Shown here piece after piece: positions 10,837 to 18,997 of a stretch of DNA of 64,000 nt. Under the pieces are notes generated by a model that was not told the origin of the DNA, searched no databases, and saw only the letters and a list, made by a program, of their open reading frames with translations. The stretch comes from Parvibaculum sp. (lineage in GTDB: Bacteria; Pseudomonadota; Alphaproteobacteria; Parvibaculales; Parvibaculaceae), in the NCBI RefSeq assembly GCF_030651915.1, contig NZ_JAUSBV010000010.1, positions 310,001 to 374,000 of the forward strand, written 5' to 3'. The translations under genes were made by a program, and so were the position numbers. Numbering within the stretch: position 1 is the first letter of the stretch; each line of letters begins with the position of its first letter.

Positions 10837-11379
10837 ATGCGTAGACTGACGACCGCGCTGATCGCGCTTCTGGCGCTTGCCGGGCTTTCGGGAAAGGCCT
10901 TCGCGCTTGACCCGGAAAACACCATCTATCTCGATCTCAAGGATGGCCGCGTCGTCATCGAGCTGCTGCCAGAGGTGGCGCCGCGCCATGCCGAACGCAT
11001 CAAGACGCTGGCGCGCGAGGGCTTTTATGACGGCATCGTCTTTCACCGCGTCATCGAGGGCTTCATGGCCCAGACCGGCGACCCGACCGGCACCGGCATG
11101 GGCGGTTCCTTCCTCGACGATCTCAGGGCCGAGTTCTCGCACAATGAAAGCTTCACGCGCGGCGCGCTCGGCATGGCGCGCTCGCAAAGCCCCAACAGCG
11201 CCAACAGCCAATTCTTCATCGTCTTCGACGACGCCTCGTTTCTCGACGGGCAATACACGCTTTTCGGCCGTGTCGTCGAGGGCATGGAATTCGTCGACAA
11301 CATCAAGCGCGGCGAGCCGCCTTCGGATCCCGACAAGATCGTGAAGATGCAGGTTGCCGCCGACGTAAAGGAAAATTGA
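10837..11379 (+). CDS. Periplasmic cyclophilin-type peptidyl-prolyl isomerase
   Basis: A 180-residue cyclophilin with a cleavable signal peptide (MRRLTTALIALLALAGLSG, likely cleavage after KAFA at residue 23), so it folds proteins in the periplasm. The core has FHRVIEGFMAQ (catalytic Arg and the Phe-Met-x-Gln cluster) and NSANSQFFI. As in other bacterial forms, the positions matching human cyclophilin A Trp121 and His126 differ (SFLDGQY). It has a good GGGAG ribosome-binding site. It is followed 7 bp later by a cytosolic paralogue; the pair looks like a tandem duplication that split between two compartments. Confidence 0.93.
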   Translation: MRRLTTALIALLALAGLSGKAFALDPENTIYLDLKDGRVVIELLPEVAPRHAERIKTLAREGFYDGIVFHRVIEGFMAQTGDPTGTGMGGSFLDDLRAEFSHNESFTRGALGMARSQSPNSANSQFFIVFDDASFLDGQYTLFGRVVEGMEFVDNIKRGEPPSDPDKIVKMQVAADVKEN

Positions 11380-11386
11380 AACCGCC

Positions 11387-11860
11387 ATGACCGATATCAA
11401 GGACCCCGAAAACACGCTGATCATGGAGATTCCGCACGGGAAAGTCGTGATCGAGCTCAGGCCCGATCTCGCGCCGAAGCATGTCGCCCGCATCAAGGAA
11501 CTGGCACGTGAAGGTTTTTACGACGGCATCGCCTTTCACCGCGTCATCGACGGCTTCATGGCCCAGGGCGGCGATCCGACGGGCACCGGCTCGGGCGGTT
11601 CGGGCAAGAAGATCCCGGCCGAGTTCTCGAAGGAACCGCATGTCCGCGGCACCTGTTCGATGGCCCGCACGCAAGACCCCAACAGCGCCGATTGCCAGTT
11701 CTTCATCTGCTTCGGCGACACCGCCTTCCTTGACGGGCAATACACCGTCTGGGGCCAGGTGATTTCGGGAATGGACGCCGTCGACAAGATCAAGCGCGGC
11801 GAACCCGTCCGCGATCCCGACCGCATCGTCAAAATGCGCGTCGCGGCGGATGCGGCGTAG
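11387..11860 (+). CDS. ppiB: Cytosolic cyclophilin-type peptidyl-prolyl isomerase
   Basis: A 157-residue cyclophilin without a signal peptide, so cytoplasmic. It shares most of its core with the periplasmic copy just upstream, including AREGFYDGI, FHRVIDGFMAQ, DPTGTG and FLDGQYT. The spacing of 7 bp makes a two-gene unit, probably continuous with gyrA-coaD. The 3' side is followed by a structured REPIN-like element before queA. Confidence 0.93.
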   Translation: MTDIKDPENTLIMEIPHGKVVIELRPDLAPKHVARIKELAREGFYDGIAFHRVIDGFMAQGGDPTGTGSGGSGKKIPAEFSKEPHVRGTCSMARTQDPNSADCQFFICFGDTAFLDGQYTVWGQVISGMDAVDKIKRGEPVRDPDRIVKMRVAADAA

Positions 11861-11886
11861 CCGGCGCCGTCGCAACGCACCTTCTT

Positions 11887-12085
11887 CCACCCTCCCCTGG
11901 GGGGAGGGTCAAACAGAACGGCTTTGGCGATTTATTGCCAAAGCCGTTCGGTTTGGGGCGGGGTCGCTGACTTCGTCGCATGTTTAAACGATAGCGAGTT
12001 CACCGTGGCGAGACCGAGCCCCCGCCCCGAAAAATTCGTCGCTACGCTCTCGAATTTTTCGACCCGCCCCCTAGGGGCGGGTGGG
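11887..12085. repeat. REPIN-like paired palindromic element (copy 1)
   Basis: The 24-bp arm at 11887-11910 matches the reverse complement of 12061-12084 at 21 of 24 positions, and each arm is itself a GC-rich palindrome. Inside are a perfect 13-bp hairpin (11916-11928 with 11937-11949, 8-nt loop) and a perfect 11-bp hairpin, CGAAAAATTCG with CGAATTTTTCG, just before the right arm. The element fills most of the ppiB-queA gap. The same architecture recurs at 21122-21300. One of the hairpins may also terminate the gyrA-ppiB transcript. Confidence 0.75.
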
Positions 12086-12108
12086 ATACATCGGATTGAT
12101 CGAACCCC

Positions 12109-13164
12109 ATGCGCGTTTCCGATTTCGATTTCGAGCTGCCGGAAGCGCTGATTGCGCTTCGGCCGGCCCGTCCGCGCGACGCGGCGCGGATGCTGGTCAT
12201 CGGCCCGGATCAAAACGCGCTGGCCGATGAAACCGTGCGCGACCTGCCCGGCCATCTGCGCCAGGGCGATATCCTCGTCTTCAACGATACGAAGGTCATC
12301 CCGGCCCGTCTCTTCGGCACGCGCCGGCGCGGCGACGCGGAAGCCCGCATCGAGGTGATGCTGCATCTGCGCGCAGGGCCCGCTGCATGGCGCGCCTTCC
12401 TGCGCCCGGCCAAGAAGCTCAATCCCGGCGAGACGATCGAATTTGCCGGCGGGCTCGTCGCCACCGTCGAGGACAAGGGCGAGGGCGGCGAGGCGGGCTT
12501 GCGCTTTTCGCTGTCCGGCGCCGCGCTTGATGCCGCCATCGCCATTGCCGGTGAAATGCCGCTGCCGCCCTATATCGCCCGCAAGCGCGCAACGGACGAG
12601 GCCGACCTTGCGGACTACCAGACGCTCCATGCCAGCGAGCCCGGCGCCGTTGCGGCCCCCACGGCCGGTCTCCATTTCACGCCCGAACTGATGGCCGCCA
12701 TCGAAGCGCGCGGCGTCCACTGCGTCCGGCTGACGCTGCATGTCGGCGCCGGCACCTTCCTGCCGGTCACGGCCGAGGACACTGACGCCCATAAAATGCA
12801 TGCCGAATGGGGCGAGATCGCGCCTGCGGAGGCTGCGGCCATCGAGGAAGCCCGCGCCCGCGGCGGCCGCGTCGTCGCGGTCGGCACCACGGCGCTGCGC
12901 CTGCTTGAAAGCGCGGCGGATGCCGAAGGCCGCATCCATCCCTTTCGCGGCGAGACCGACATCTTTATAACGCCGGGCTATCGCTTCCGCGCCGTGGACC
13001 TGCTGATGACCAATTTCCACTTGCCCAAATCGACGCTTTTCATGCTGGTCTCAGCGCTGCGCTCGCTCGACGAGATGAAGCGCGCCTACGCGCATGCGGT
13101 TGCCGCGCAATACCGCTTCTATTCCTATGGCGATGCCACCTTGATCTACAGGGCCACGCCATGA
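12109..13164 (+). CDS. queA: S-adenosylmethionine:tRNA ribosyltransferase-isomerase
   Basis: QueA transfers and isomerises the ribosyl moiety of SAM onto preQ1 in tRNA to make epoxyqueuosine at wobble position 34. The 351-residue protein opens [20 protein letters not shown] and carries the conserved [25 protein letters not shown] region. It also has PLPPYI, the T-A-G-L-H-F-T block and the C-terminal [10 protein letters not shown] motif. It overlaps tgt by 4 bp (ATGA), so the two are translationally coupled and supply consecutive steps of queuosine synthesis. Confidence 0.97.
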   Translation: MRVSDFDFELPEALIALRPARPRDAARMLVIGPDQNALADETVRDLPGHLRQGDILVFNDTKVIPARLFGTRRRGDAEARIEVMLHLRAGPAAWRAFLRPAKKLNPGETIEFAGGLVATVEDKGEGGEAGLRFSLSGAALDAAIAIAGEMPLPPYIARKRATDEADLADYQTLHASEPGAVAAPTAGLHFTPELMAAIEARGVHCVRLTLHVGAGTFLPVTAEDTDAHKMHAEWGEIAPAEAAAIEEARARGGRVVAVGTTALRLLESAADAEGRIHPFRGETDIFITPGYRFRAVDLLMTNFHLPKSTLFMLVSALRSLDEMKRAYAHAVAAQYRFYSYGDATLIYRATP

Positions 13165-14300
13165 GCGCCTTCTCCTTCAGGCTCGCCGCCACTGACGGCC
13201 AGGCCCGCACCGGCGCCATTTCGACGCCGCGCGGGGAAATCCGCACGCCGGCCTTCATGCCGGTCGGCACGGCCGCCACCGTCAAGGCGATGTATCCCGA
13301 GCAGGTGCGCGCCACCGGCGCCGACATCGTGCTCGGCAACACCTATCATCTGATGCTGCGCCCCGGCGCCGAGGAGGTTGCGGCGCTGGGCGGCCTGCAT
13401 CATTTCATGAACTGGCCGCATCCGATCCTGACCGACAGCGGCGGTTTCCAGGTGATGTCGCTGTCGAAGCTGCGCAAGATGAGCGAGGAGGGCGTCGCCT
13501 TCCAGTCGCACTTGGACGGCTCGCGCCACATGCTCTCGCCCGAGCGCTCGATCGAAATCCAGTGCCTCTTGGGTTCCGACATCCAGATGCAGCTCGACGA
13601 ATGCACGCCCTTTCCGGCGACCGAGGCCGAAGCCGAAAAGTCGATGGAACTCTCCTTGCGCTGGGCCGCGCGTTCGAAAGCCGCCTTCGAGGCTGAGCTG
13701 CATCGCACCCCCGGCATGGCGCTGTTCGGCATCGTCCAGGGCAGCACCTATGAGCCCTTGCGCAAGCGCTCGGCCGCCGGCCTGCAGCAGATCGGTTTCG
13801 ACGGCTATGCGGTCGGCGGGCTTGCGGTCGGCGAGGGCCAGGCCGAAATGCTGCGTGTGCTCGATTTCACGGTGCCGGACCTGCCGGCCGACAAGCCGCG
13901 TTATCTGATGGGCGTCGGCACGCCTGACGATCTCGTCGAAGCGGTGCGCCGCGGCATCGACATGTTCGACTGCGTGATGCCGACCCGCAATGGCCGCCAC
14001 GGCCTTGCCTTCACGGCGCGCGGCAAGGTCAACCTCAAGAATGCCCGCCACGCCGCCGATCCGCGCCCGCTCGACGCCGAAAGCACATGCCCCGCCGCGC
14101 GCGACTATTCCCGCGCCTATCTCCATCACCTGATCAAGTCGGGCGAGATGCTGGGTTCGATGCTGGTCAGCTGGATCAACCTCCACTACTACCAGAGCCT
14201 GATGGCCGAGATGCGCGCCGCCATCGCCGAAGCGCGCTTCGAGGCCTTTATCGCCGGCTTCAAGGGCGCCCAGGCCGGCGGCGATATCGAGCCGGTGTGA
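13161..14300 (+). CDS. tgt: tRNA-guanine transglycosylase
   Basis: Exchanges G34 of GUN-anticodon tRNAs for preQ1, the step before QueA. The 379-residue protein has the catalytic aspartates Asp92 (TDSGGFQ) and Asp270 ([14 protein letters not shown]) and the GNTYHL motif. The zinc-binding region is unusual: the C-x-C-x-x-C of Zymomonas TGT is here Ser308, Cys310 and Ala313, and the distal His aligns with Ile339, so three of four ligands are absent. Neighbouring conserved sequence ([10 protein letters not shown]) is intact, so this is not a frameshift. The start overlaps the queA stop. Confidence 0.96.
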   Translation: MSAFSFRLAATDGQARTGAISTPRGEIRTPAFMPVGTAATVKAMYPEQVRATGADIVLGNTYHLMLRPGAEEVAALGGLHHFMNWPHPILTDSGGFQVMSLSKLRKMSEEGVAFQSHLDGSRHMLSPERSIEIQCLLGSDIQMQLDECTPFPATEAEAEKSMELSLRWAARSKAAFEAELHRTPGMALFGIVQGSTYEPLRKRSAAGLQQIGFDGYAVGGLAVGEGQAEMLRVLDFTVPDLPADKPRYLMGVGTPDDLVEAVRRGIDMFDCVMPTRNGRHGLAFTARGKVNLKNARHAADPRPLDAESTCPAARDYSRAYLHHLIKSGEMLGSMLVSWINLHYYQSLMAEMRAAIAEARFEAFIAGFKGAQAGGDIEPV

Positions 14301-14469
14301 GGGGCATGGGCTTGCGCTCAAATCTCGGCATCATCCCGTGGTTCGTCCTCCAAATCCCCAAGCCCGAAAAGGATTTACCCGCAATCCAACCCCGTGGTTG
14401 ACCCCGCCCGACGCGCCCCTTAAGTTCCGCCCACCTTTTGAGCGGCGGCACGAGATTCCGCCCTCCGGC

Positions 14470-14544
14470 GGGCCCTTAGCTCAGCGGTAGAGCGGCTGAC
14501 TTTTAATCAGTAGGTCGATGGTTCGATCCCATCAGGGCTCACCA
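14470..14544 (+). tRNA. tRNA-Lys(UUU)
   Basis: A full cloverleaf can be drawn: acceptor GGGCCCT (14470-14476) pairs with AGGGCTC (14534-14540), D-stem GCTC/GAGC, anticodon stem 14495-14499 with 14507-14511, T-arm GATGG-TTCGATC-CCATC. The anticodon loop is CTTTTAA with anticodon TTT at 14502-14504. The CCA end is encoded (14542-14544). Confidence 0.95.
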
Positions 14545-14586
14545 CTCTTTCTCTTTCACGCCATCATTCCGGTCAAAATATCTGTC

Positions 14587-14641
14587 ACCCCGGCGACCCG
14601 CCTCCCATAGCTGCGAAGTAGCGAAGGGAGAAAGCCGGGGT
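14587..14641. repeat. Intergenic REP-type hairpin after tRNA-Lys
   Basis: ACCCCGGC at 14587-14594 pairs with GCCGGGGT at 14634-14641, and inner CTCCC/GGGAG and GCT/AGC pairs extend the fold. Elements of the form CCCCGGC...GCCGGGG are common dispersed repeats in alphaproteobacterial intergenic DNA. It could also end the tRNA transcript. Confidence 0.55.
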
Positions 14642-14720
14642 CCATGGGCGGCACGATTGCCTGACGTCGTTGCCGTGTTGCGGCTAGGTTTGAACGGCCA
14701 ACTCAGCACGGACGACACCC

Positions 14721-15155
14721 ATGCCCCCACACCCCTCCAATCTCCCGCCACCCTATGAAGGCGGCTGCGCTTGCGGCGCGGTCCGCTTTCGCGCCGATGC
14801 CGCGCCGCTCGGCGTCCGCTTCTGTCATTGCCGCATCTGCCAGCAGGCGATGGGGGCGCCATTCCTTGCCGTCGCCTCCTTTCCGAAAGCCGCCGTCACG
14901 GTCACGGGCGCGACGGCGCGCTGGCGCTCGTCGGAAAGGCTCTGGCGTCACTTCTGTCCGCAATGCGGCACGCGGCTGACGCTCGAACCGCTCGACGGTG
15001 CCCGTCTCGGCTTTCCGCTGGCGACGCTCGACAACCCGGCGGCGCTTCATCCGGAAATGCATATCTGGGTATCGTCGCAGGTTCCCTGGCTCGTCATTGA
15101 CGACGGATTGCCGCGCCATGCGGAGGGATCGCCCGAGCCTTACCGGATGACGTGA
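14721..15155 (+). CDS. GFA/CENP-V family zinc protein
   Basis: A 144-residue protein of the family named for glutathione-dependent formaldehyde-activating enzyme. The zinc-binding cysteines are all present: GGCACGAVRF (Cys17, Cys19), FCHCRICQQ (Cys36, Cys38, Cys41) and FCPQCGTRL near residue 80. Most members have no proven reaction, and a formaldehyde role should not be assumed. It is a single gene, preceded by the tRNA-associated hairpin and followed by 336 bp without a gene. Confidence 0.85.
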   Translation: MPPHPSNLPPPYEGGCACGAVRFRADAAPLGVRFCHCRICQQAMGAPFLAVASFPKAAVTVTGATARWRSSERLWRHFCPQCGTRLTLEPLDGARLGFPLATLDNPAALHPEMHIWVSSQVPWLVIDDGLPRHAEGSPEPYRMT

Positions 15156-15182
15156 AAATACGGTGCGCGGATTTTTTGACGC

Positions 15183-15234
15183 GCCTTGTCTGTTCCCGGC
15201 CGGCCGTTTCTTGCTGTTTGCGCGCATCTGGCCG
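15183..15234 (+). repeat. 52-bp direct repeat, left copy
   Basis: This matches 18218-18269 at 49 of 52 positions in the same orientation; together the copies bracket the globin-chemoreceptor gene. The unit contains CTTGTCTGTT and CTTGCTGTT as an imperfect internal direct repeat around a CGGCCGGCCG core. The rest of the 15156-15491 gap shows no gene; it must carry the promoter of the downstream gene. Confidence 0.8.
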
Positions 15235-15491
15235 CCAGAATGCCACGGACCGGGGATCGTTGCCTGTCGGGGGGATGACCCGTCCATGTCATGGCCGCAG
15301 GCCGTACCGGCGCGACAATTTCTCAATGAAAGCTTACCGAAGAACCGTGTCCCGGTTAAGGACACCTTATGGCGTCTTCGCCAATCATGCCGTTGAAAGA
15401 TGCGCATGATGGCAGGCGAACGGGGTAGGCGACTTCATTTCCCGATGCTGTTGCCGTAACGCGCCGAGGGGAATGCCGAGGGGGAATATCG

Positions 15492-18110
15492 ATGACACCG
15501 GAAATCCGACAGCGTGTTCAAGACTCATTTGCGGCCGTTGCGCCGATCGCGGAGCAGGCCGCCGAACTTTTTTACGGCCGCCTTTTCGAGACCGCGCCCG
15601 AACTCAGACCGCTCTTCAAGGGCGACATGAAGGAACAGGGCCGCAAGCTGATGAAAATGCTGGCGATGGCCGTAAGCGGCCTGAACGACATCGACCGCCT
15701 CGTGCCCGCGGTCGAGGCGTTGGGCCGCCGGCATGTCGGCTATGGCGTCAAGCCGGCGGACTACCAGACCGTCGGCGCCGCGCTTCTGTGGACGCTGGAG
15801 CAAGGTCTGGGGGCCCGGTTCACGCCCGATGTGCGGGCCGCTTGGGAAGCCGCCTATGAATTGCTCGCCGGCGTCATGATCAAAGCCTCCCTTTCACCGC
15901 AAACAGCGGAAACCTCACCACCGACAGCACCCGAGAGAAAACCGATGCACAGCATGATCCATCGACTGACAAACGTCTCCCTCGCCGTCAAGATTCCGGC
16001 CCTGGTCGCGATAGCCGCGTTGCTGTCCGTCATCGCCGTCGGGACGATGAGCTACCTTCAAGCGGCCGACGCCCTGCACGCCGAAGCCGAAACCCGATAT
16101 ACCGCTCTTGCCGAAGCGCGGGCGGATGCGCTTGGTTCCTATCTGGGAAGCATCCGGGAAGATCTTAGCGTCACCGCGGCCAACAGCATGGTTGCCGATG
16201 CGCTTGTCGCCTTCGACCAGGGCTTTCGCGAGATAGACCGGGACGGCCGGGGCGCGCAGGTTCTTCAGGACCTCTATATTCGGGGCAATCCGCACCCGAC
16301 AGGCGAGAAGCACAAATGGGATCAGGCTGGCGATGGCTCGACCTACAGCACGGCGCACGGCACCTATCATCCGTGGTTCCGTCAGTTGACCGAAATGCGC
16401 GGCTACTACGACGTCTTCCTGATCTCGCGTAGCGGCGACATCGTCTATTCGACCTTCAAGGAGCTCGATTTCGGAACGAATCTAAAATCCGGTGAATGGA
16501 AGACGAGCGACCTTGCGAAGGTCTTCAATGCGGCCAGCGACAATGCGACGTCCGGTAAGATCGTCTTTACGGACTTTGCGCCCTATGCACCGAGCAATGG
16601 CGCCGCGGCCAGTTTCATCACCACGCCCGTCATGCGCAACGGCCGGTTCCTCGGCGTGCTCGCCTTCCAGATGCCGATCGAGCGCATCAACGCGGTCATG
16701 CAGTCATCCGCCGGCATGGGCGAGAGCGGCGAGACCTATCTGGTTGGCGCCGACTATCTGATGCGCAGCGATTCCCGCTTTTCCAAGACATCGACGATCC
16801 TCGAAACCAGGATCGAAGGCGAAACGGTGAAGGCCGCGCTCGCCGGCGAGAGCGGGATCAGGAACATCCGGGACTATCGTGGCGTCCCGGTGCTCTCCGC
16901 CTTCCGGCCCTTCGACTTCGAAGGCGTGCGCTGGGCCATCATCGGCGAGATCGATATCGAAGAGATGATGATTCCGGCCAACAACATGCGCAACATCGCC
17001 GCCCTTATCGGCCTTGGTGTGCTCATCGTGCTCGCCGCGATCGGGGTCTTCGTTGCGCGTACCATCACGCGGCCGGTCTCCGCCATGACCGGTGCCATGA
17101 ACATGCTTGCGGGCGGCAATCATTCGGTCGAGATCCCGGCAACGGAACGCCGCGACGAGGTGGGGCTGATGGCCAAGGCCGTGCTCGTGTTCAAGGAAAA
17201 CATGATCCGGGCGAAAGAGCTCGCGGTCAAGGAAGCGGCCGCACAGGAACAGCGTGAGCGCCGGGCGCGCGCCATTGACGAGCTCACCGCCTCGTTCGAC
17301 AACGATGTCAGCGCCGTCCTGAAGACGGTGGCATCGGCGGCGACCGAACTGCAAGCGACCTCGCAGAACATGTCGGCGATCGCCGAGGAGACCTCGCGTC
17401 AGGCCGTTGCCGTCGCCGGAGCCTCGGACCAGGCGTCCAGCAATGTGCAGACGGTCGCCTCCGCAACCGAGGAACTTTCGTCGACGGTCGTCGAGATCGG
17501 CCGCCAGGTCACCCAGTCGGCCGAAATCGCCGCCCAGGCCGTCAACGAAGTGACAAAGACCAACGACACCGTGAAGAGCCTCGCGGAAGCGGCGCGGCGG
17601 ATCGGCGATGTGGTCCAGCTCATCAACGACATCGCCGCGCAGACCAACTTGCTGGCGCTCAACGCAACGATTGAGGCGGCACGCGCCGGGGAAGCCGGCA
17701 AGGGCTTCGCGGTCGTCGCGTCCGAGGTGAAGTCCCTCGCCAATCAGACGGCCCAGGCCACCGAGGGCATTACGGCGCAGGTCAGTGCCATTCAGAACGC
17801 CACCGACGGTGCCGTGACGGCGATGGGGAGCATTGGCGACATCGTCGGGCGTGTCGCTGAAATCGCGACGACCATTGCCTCGGCAGTGGAAGAGCAGCAG
17901 GCTGCAACGCAGGAAATCGCCCGCAATGTTCAGCAGGCGGCGCAAGGCACGCAGGAGGTGACCCTCAACATCGCTGGTGTGACCGAGGCGGCGGGCTCGA
18001 CGGGCGTCGCAACCGGACAGGTCCTCAGTGCGGCGAACGAACTTTCGCAACAGTCGGAGAGCCTCAGCGCCCGGGTGGATACCTTCCTGGTGGCGATCAA
18101 GGCCGCCTGA
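15492..18110 (+). CDS. Globin-methyl-accepting chemotaxis protein fusion (transmembrane)
   Basis: An 872-residue fused receptor. Residues 1-133 are a haemoglobin domain of the Vitreoscilla/flavohaemoglobin kind, with Tyr28 (B10), Phe42 (CD1), Gln49 (E7 region) and proximal His81 in GRRHVGYGV. After a Pro-rich linker (134-151) comes a complete transmembrane chemoreceptor: TM1 about 168-188, a periplasmic Cache-like sensor (about 190-500, with [12 protein letters not shown]), TM2 about 501-523, HAMP about 524-577, and a methyl-accepting signalling domain whose tip is 704-750 ([20 protein letters not shown]). It should sense O2 or NO inside and a ligand outside, and signal to CheA/CheW. The ribosome-binding site GAGGGGGA fits the ATG at 15492. 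No che genes are nearby. Confidence 0.92.
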   Translation: MTPEIRQRVQDSFAAVAPIAEQAAELFYGRLFETAPELRPLFKGDMKEQGRKLMKMLAMAVSGLNDIDRLVPAVEALGRRHVGYGVKPADYQTVGAALLWTLEQGLGARFTPDVRAAWEAAYELLAGVMIKASLSPQTAETSPPTAPERKPMHSMIHRLTNVSLAVKIPALVAIAALLSVIAVGTMSYLQAADALHAEAETRYTALAEARADALGSYLGSIREDLSVTAANSMVADALVAFDQGFREIDRDGRGAQVLQDLYIRGNPHPTGEKHKWDQAGDGSTYSTAHGTYHPWFRQLTEMRGYYDVFLISRSGDIVYSTFKELDFGTNLKSGEWKTSDLAKVFNAASDNATSGKIVFTDFAPYAPSNGAAASFITTPVMRNGRFLGVLAFQMPIERINAVMQSSAGMGESGETYLVGADYLMRSDSRFSKTSTILETRIEGETVKAALAGESGIRNIRDYRGVPVLSAFRPFDFEGVRWAIIGEIDIEEMMIPANNMRNIAALIGLGVLIVLAAIGVFVARTITRPVSAMTGAMNMLAGGNHSVEIPATERRDEVGLMAKAVLVFKENMIRAKELAVKEAAAQEQRERRARAIDELTASFDNDVSAVLKTVASAATELQATSQNMSAIAEETSRQAVAVAGASDQASSNVQTVASATEELSSTVVEIGRQVTQSAEIAAQAVNEVTKTNDTVKSLAEAARRIGDVVQLINDIAAQTNLLALNATIEAARAGEAGKGFAVVASEVKSLANQTAQATEGITAQVSAIQNATDGAVTAMGSIGDIVGRVAEIATTIASAVEEQQAATQEIARNVQQAAQGTQEVTLNIAGVTEAAGSTGVATGQVLSAANELSQQSESLSARVDTFLVAIKAA

Positions 18111-18138
18111 TTGGTCTGAATGGTCATTCCGATCGATG

Positions 18139-18168
18139 GACGGCGCGCGGCGGAAGTCGCGCGCCGTC
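18139..18168 (+). terminator. Putative terminator of the globin-chemoreceptor gene
   Basis: A perfect 11-bp stem (18139-18149 with 18158-18168) with an 8-nt loop begins 29 bp after the stop codon. It lacks a clear T-run, so Rho-independent function is not certain. Confidence 0.6.
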
Positions 18169-18217
18169 TGTCGTATCCGAGCGGCGCGCAATCGGCCCGA
18201 AACCGTCTGGTTGATCT

Positions 18218-18269
18218 GCCTTGTCTGTTCCCGGCCGGACGTTTCTTGCTGTTTGCGTGCGTCTGGCCG
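18218..18269 (+). repeat. 52-bp direct repeat, right copy
   Basis: This is the partner of 15183-15234 (three mismatches). It lies between the chemoreceptor terminator and the Hen1-like gene. The rest of the 18111-18336 gap holds no gene. Confidence 0.8.
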
Positions 18270-18336
18270 ATAAAGGCCCCGTTCCGTTCATTGTGCGGGT
18301 GCCGATGCAGGGCCACGAAGCGCAGGGAGACGCCGC

Positions 18337-18963
18337 ATGACCACCTGGCTGCACGAACAGCGGCTGCAAGCGGCGCGCGCGGCCGTGCGAGAGAGCGGCG
18401 CCACCTCCGTGCTCGATCTCGGTTGCGGCGATGGCGATCTGCTCATCCGTCTCGCAGCCGAGCCCGGAATCGCGCGGATCGTCGGCATCGATCTCTGTGG
18501 CGATGCGCTCGGCCGGCTTCGCGCGCGGCTCGATGCGTTGGCGCCAAAGGCGGTGGCCGAGGTCGATCTGGTGCAGGGCTCGATGACCGACGCCCGGGCC
18601 TCGCTTGCCGGCTTCGATTGTGCCGTCCTGATCGAGACCATCGAACATATCGAGCCGGACCGGCTGTCGGTCCTCGAACGCGCCCTCTTTGTCGTGATGC
18701 GGCCGGCAACCGTGATCATCACGACGCCCAACGCTGAATTCAATTCGCTGCTTGGCGTGCCGTCCCACCGCTTCCGCCATCCCGGCCATCGCTTCGAATG
18801 GGACCGCGCCAAGTTCCAGCGCTGGGCGGGCGGCGTCGCGGCGCGCAACTCCTATGCGGTCGCCTGCCGCGATATCGGCGATCGTCACCCGGCGCTTGGC
18901 GGCGCAAGCCAGATGGCGGTGTTCGACCTTGCCCGCCGCCCCGGCGGGCGTCTCGCCGCCTGA
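18337..18963 (+). CDS. Hen1-type RNA 3'-terminal ribose 2'-O-methyltransferase domain, stand-alone
   Basis: A 208-residue class I SAM methyltransferase. The SAM-binding loop is DLGCGDG at residues 27-33. The Hen1 metal site is complete: Glu100, Glu103 and His104 in ETIEHIEP, and His151 in HPGHRFEWDRAKF, followed by the family-typical QMAVFDL end. Hen1 methylates the 2'-OH of RNA 3' ends. In the well-studied bacterial system it has an extra N-terminal domain and is encoded with Pnkp to repair cleaved RNA. Here only the catalytic domain is present and no pnkp or ligase gene lies in the window. A small-RNA or tRNA substrate is inference. Confidence 0.82.
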   Translation: MTTWLHEQRLQAARAAVRESGATSVLDLGCGDGDLLIRLAAEPGIARIVGIDLCGDALGRLRARLDALAPKAVAEVDLVQGSMTDARASLAGFDCAVLIETIEHIEPDRLSVLERALFVVMRPATVIITTPNAEFNSLLGVPSHRFRHPGHRFEWDRAKFQRWAGGVAARNSYAVACRDIGDRHPALGGASQMAVFDLARRPGGRLAA

Positions 18964-18997
18964 ACGGCGCCAACTCCGAAGATGTGCACTCGATTCC

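Noticed and set aside
11887-12085. CRISPR array or attachment site suggested by repeated motifs here and at 21122-21300.
   Set aside because: The repeats are inverted and palindromic, occur only twice per site, and lack regular spacers or nearby cas or integrase genes.
14470-14544. tRNA-Lys as an integration site of a genomic island covering 14.7-25 kb.
   Set aside because: No integrase and no second copy of the tRNA 3' end was found downstream. Accessory content alone is not enough.
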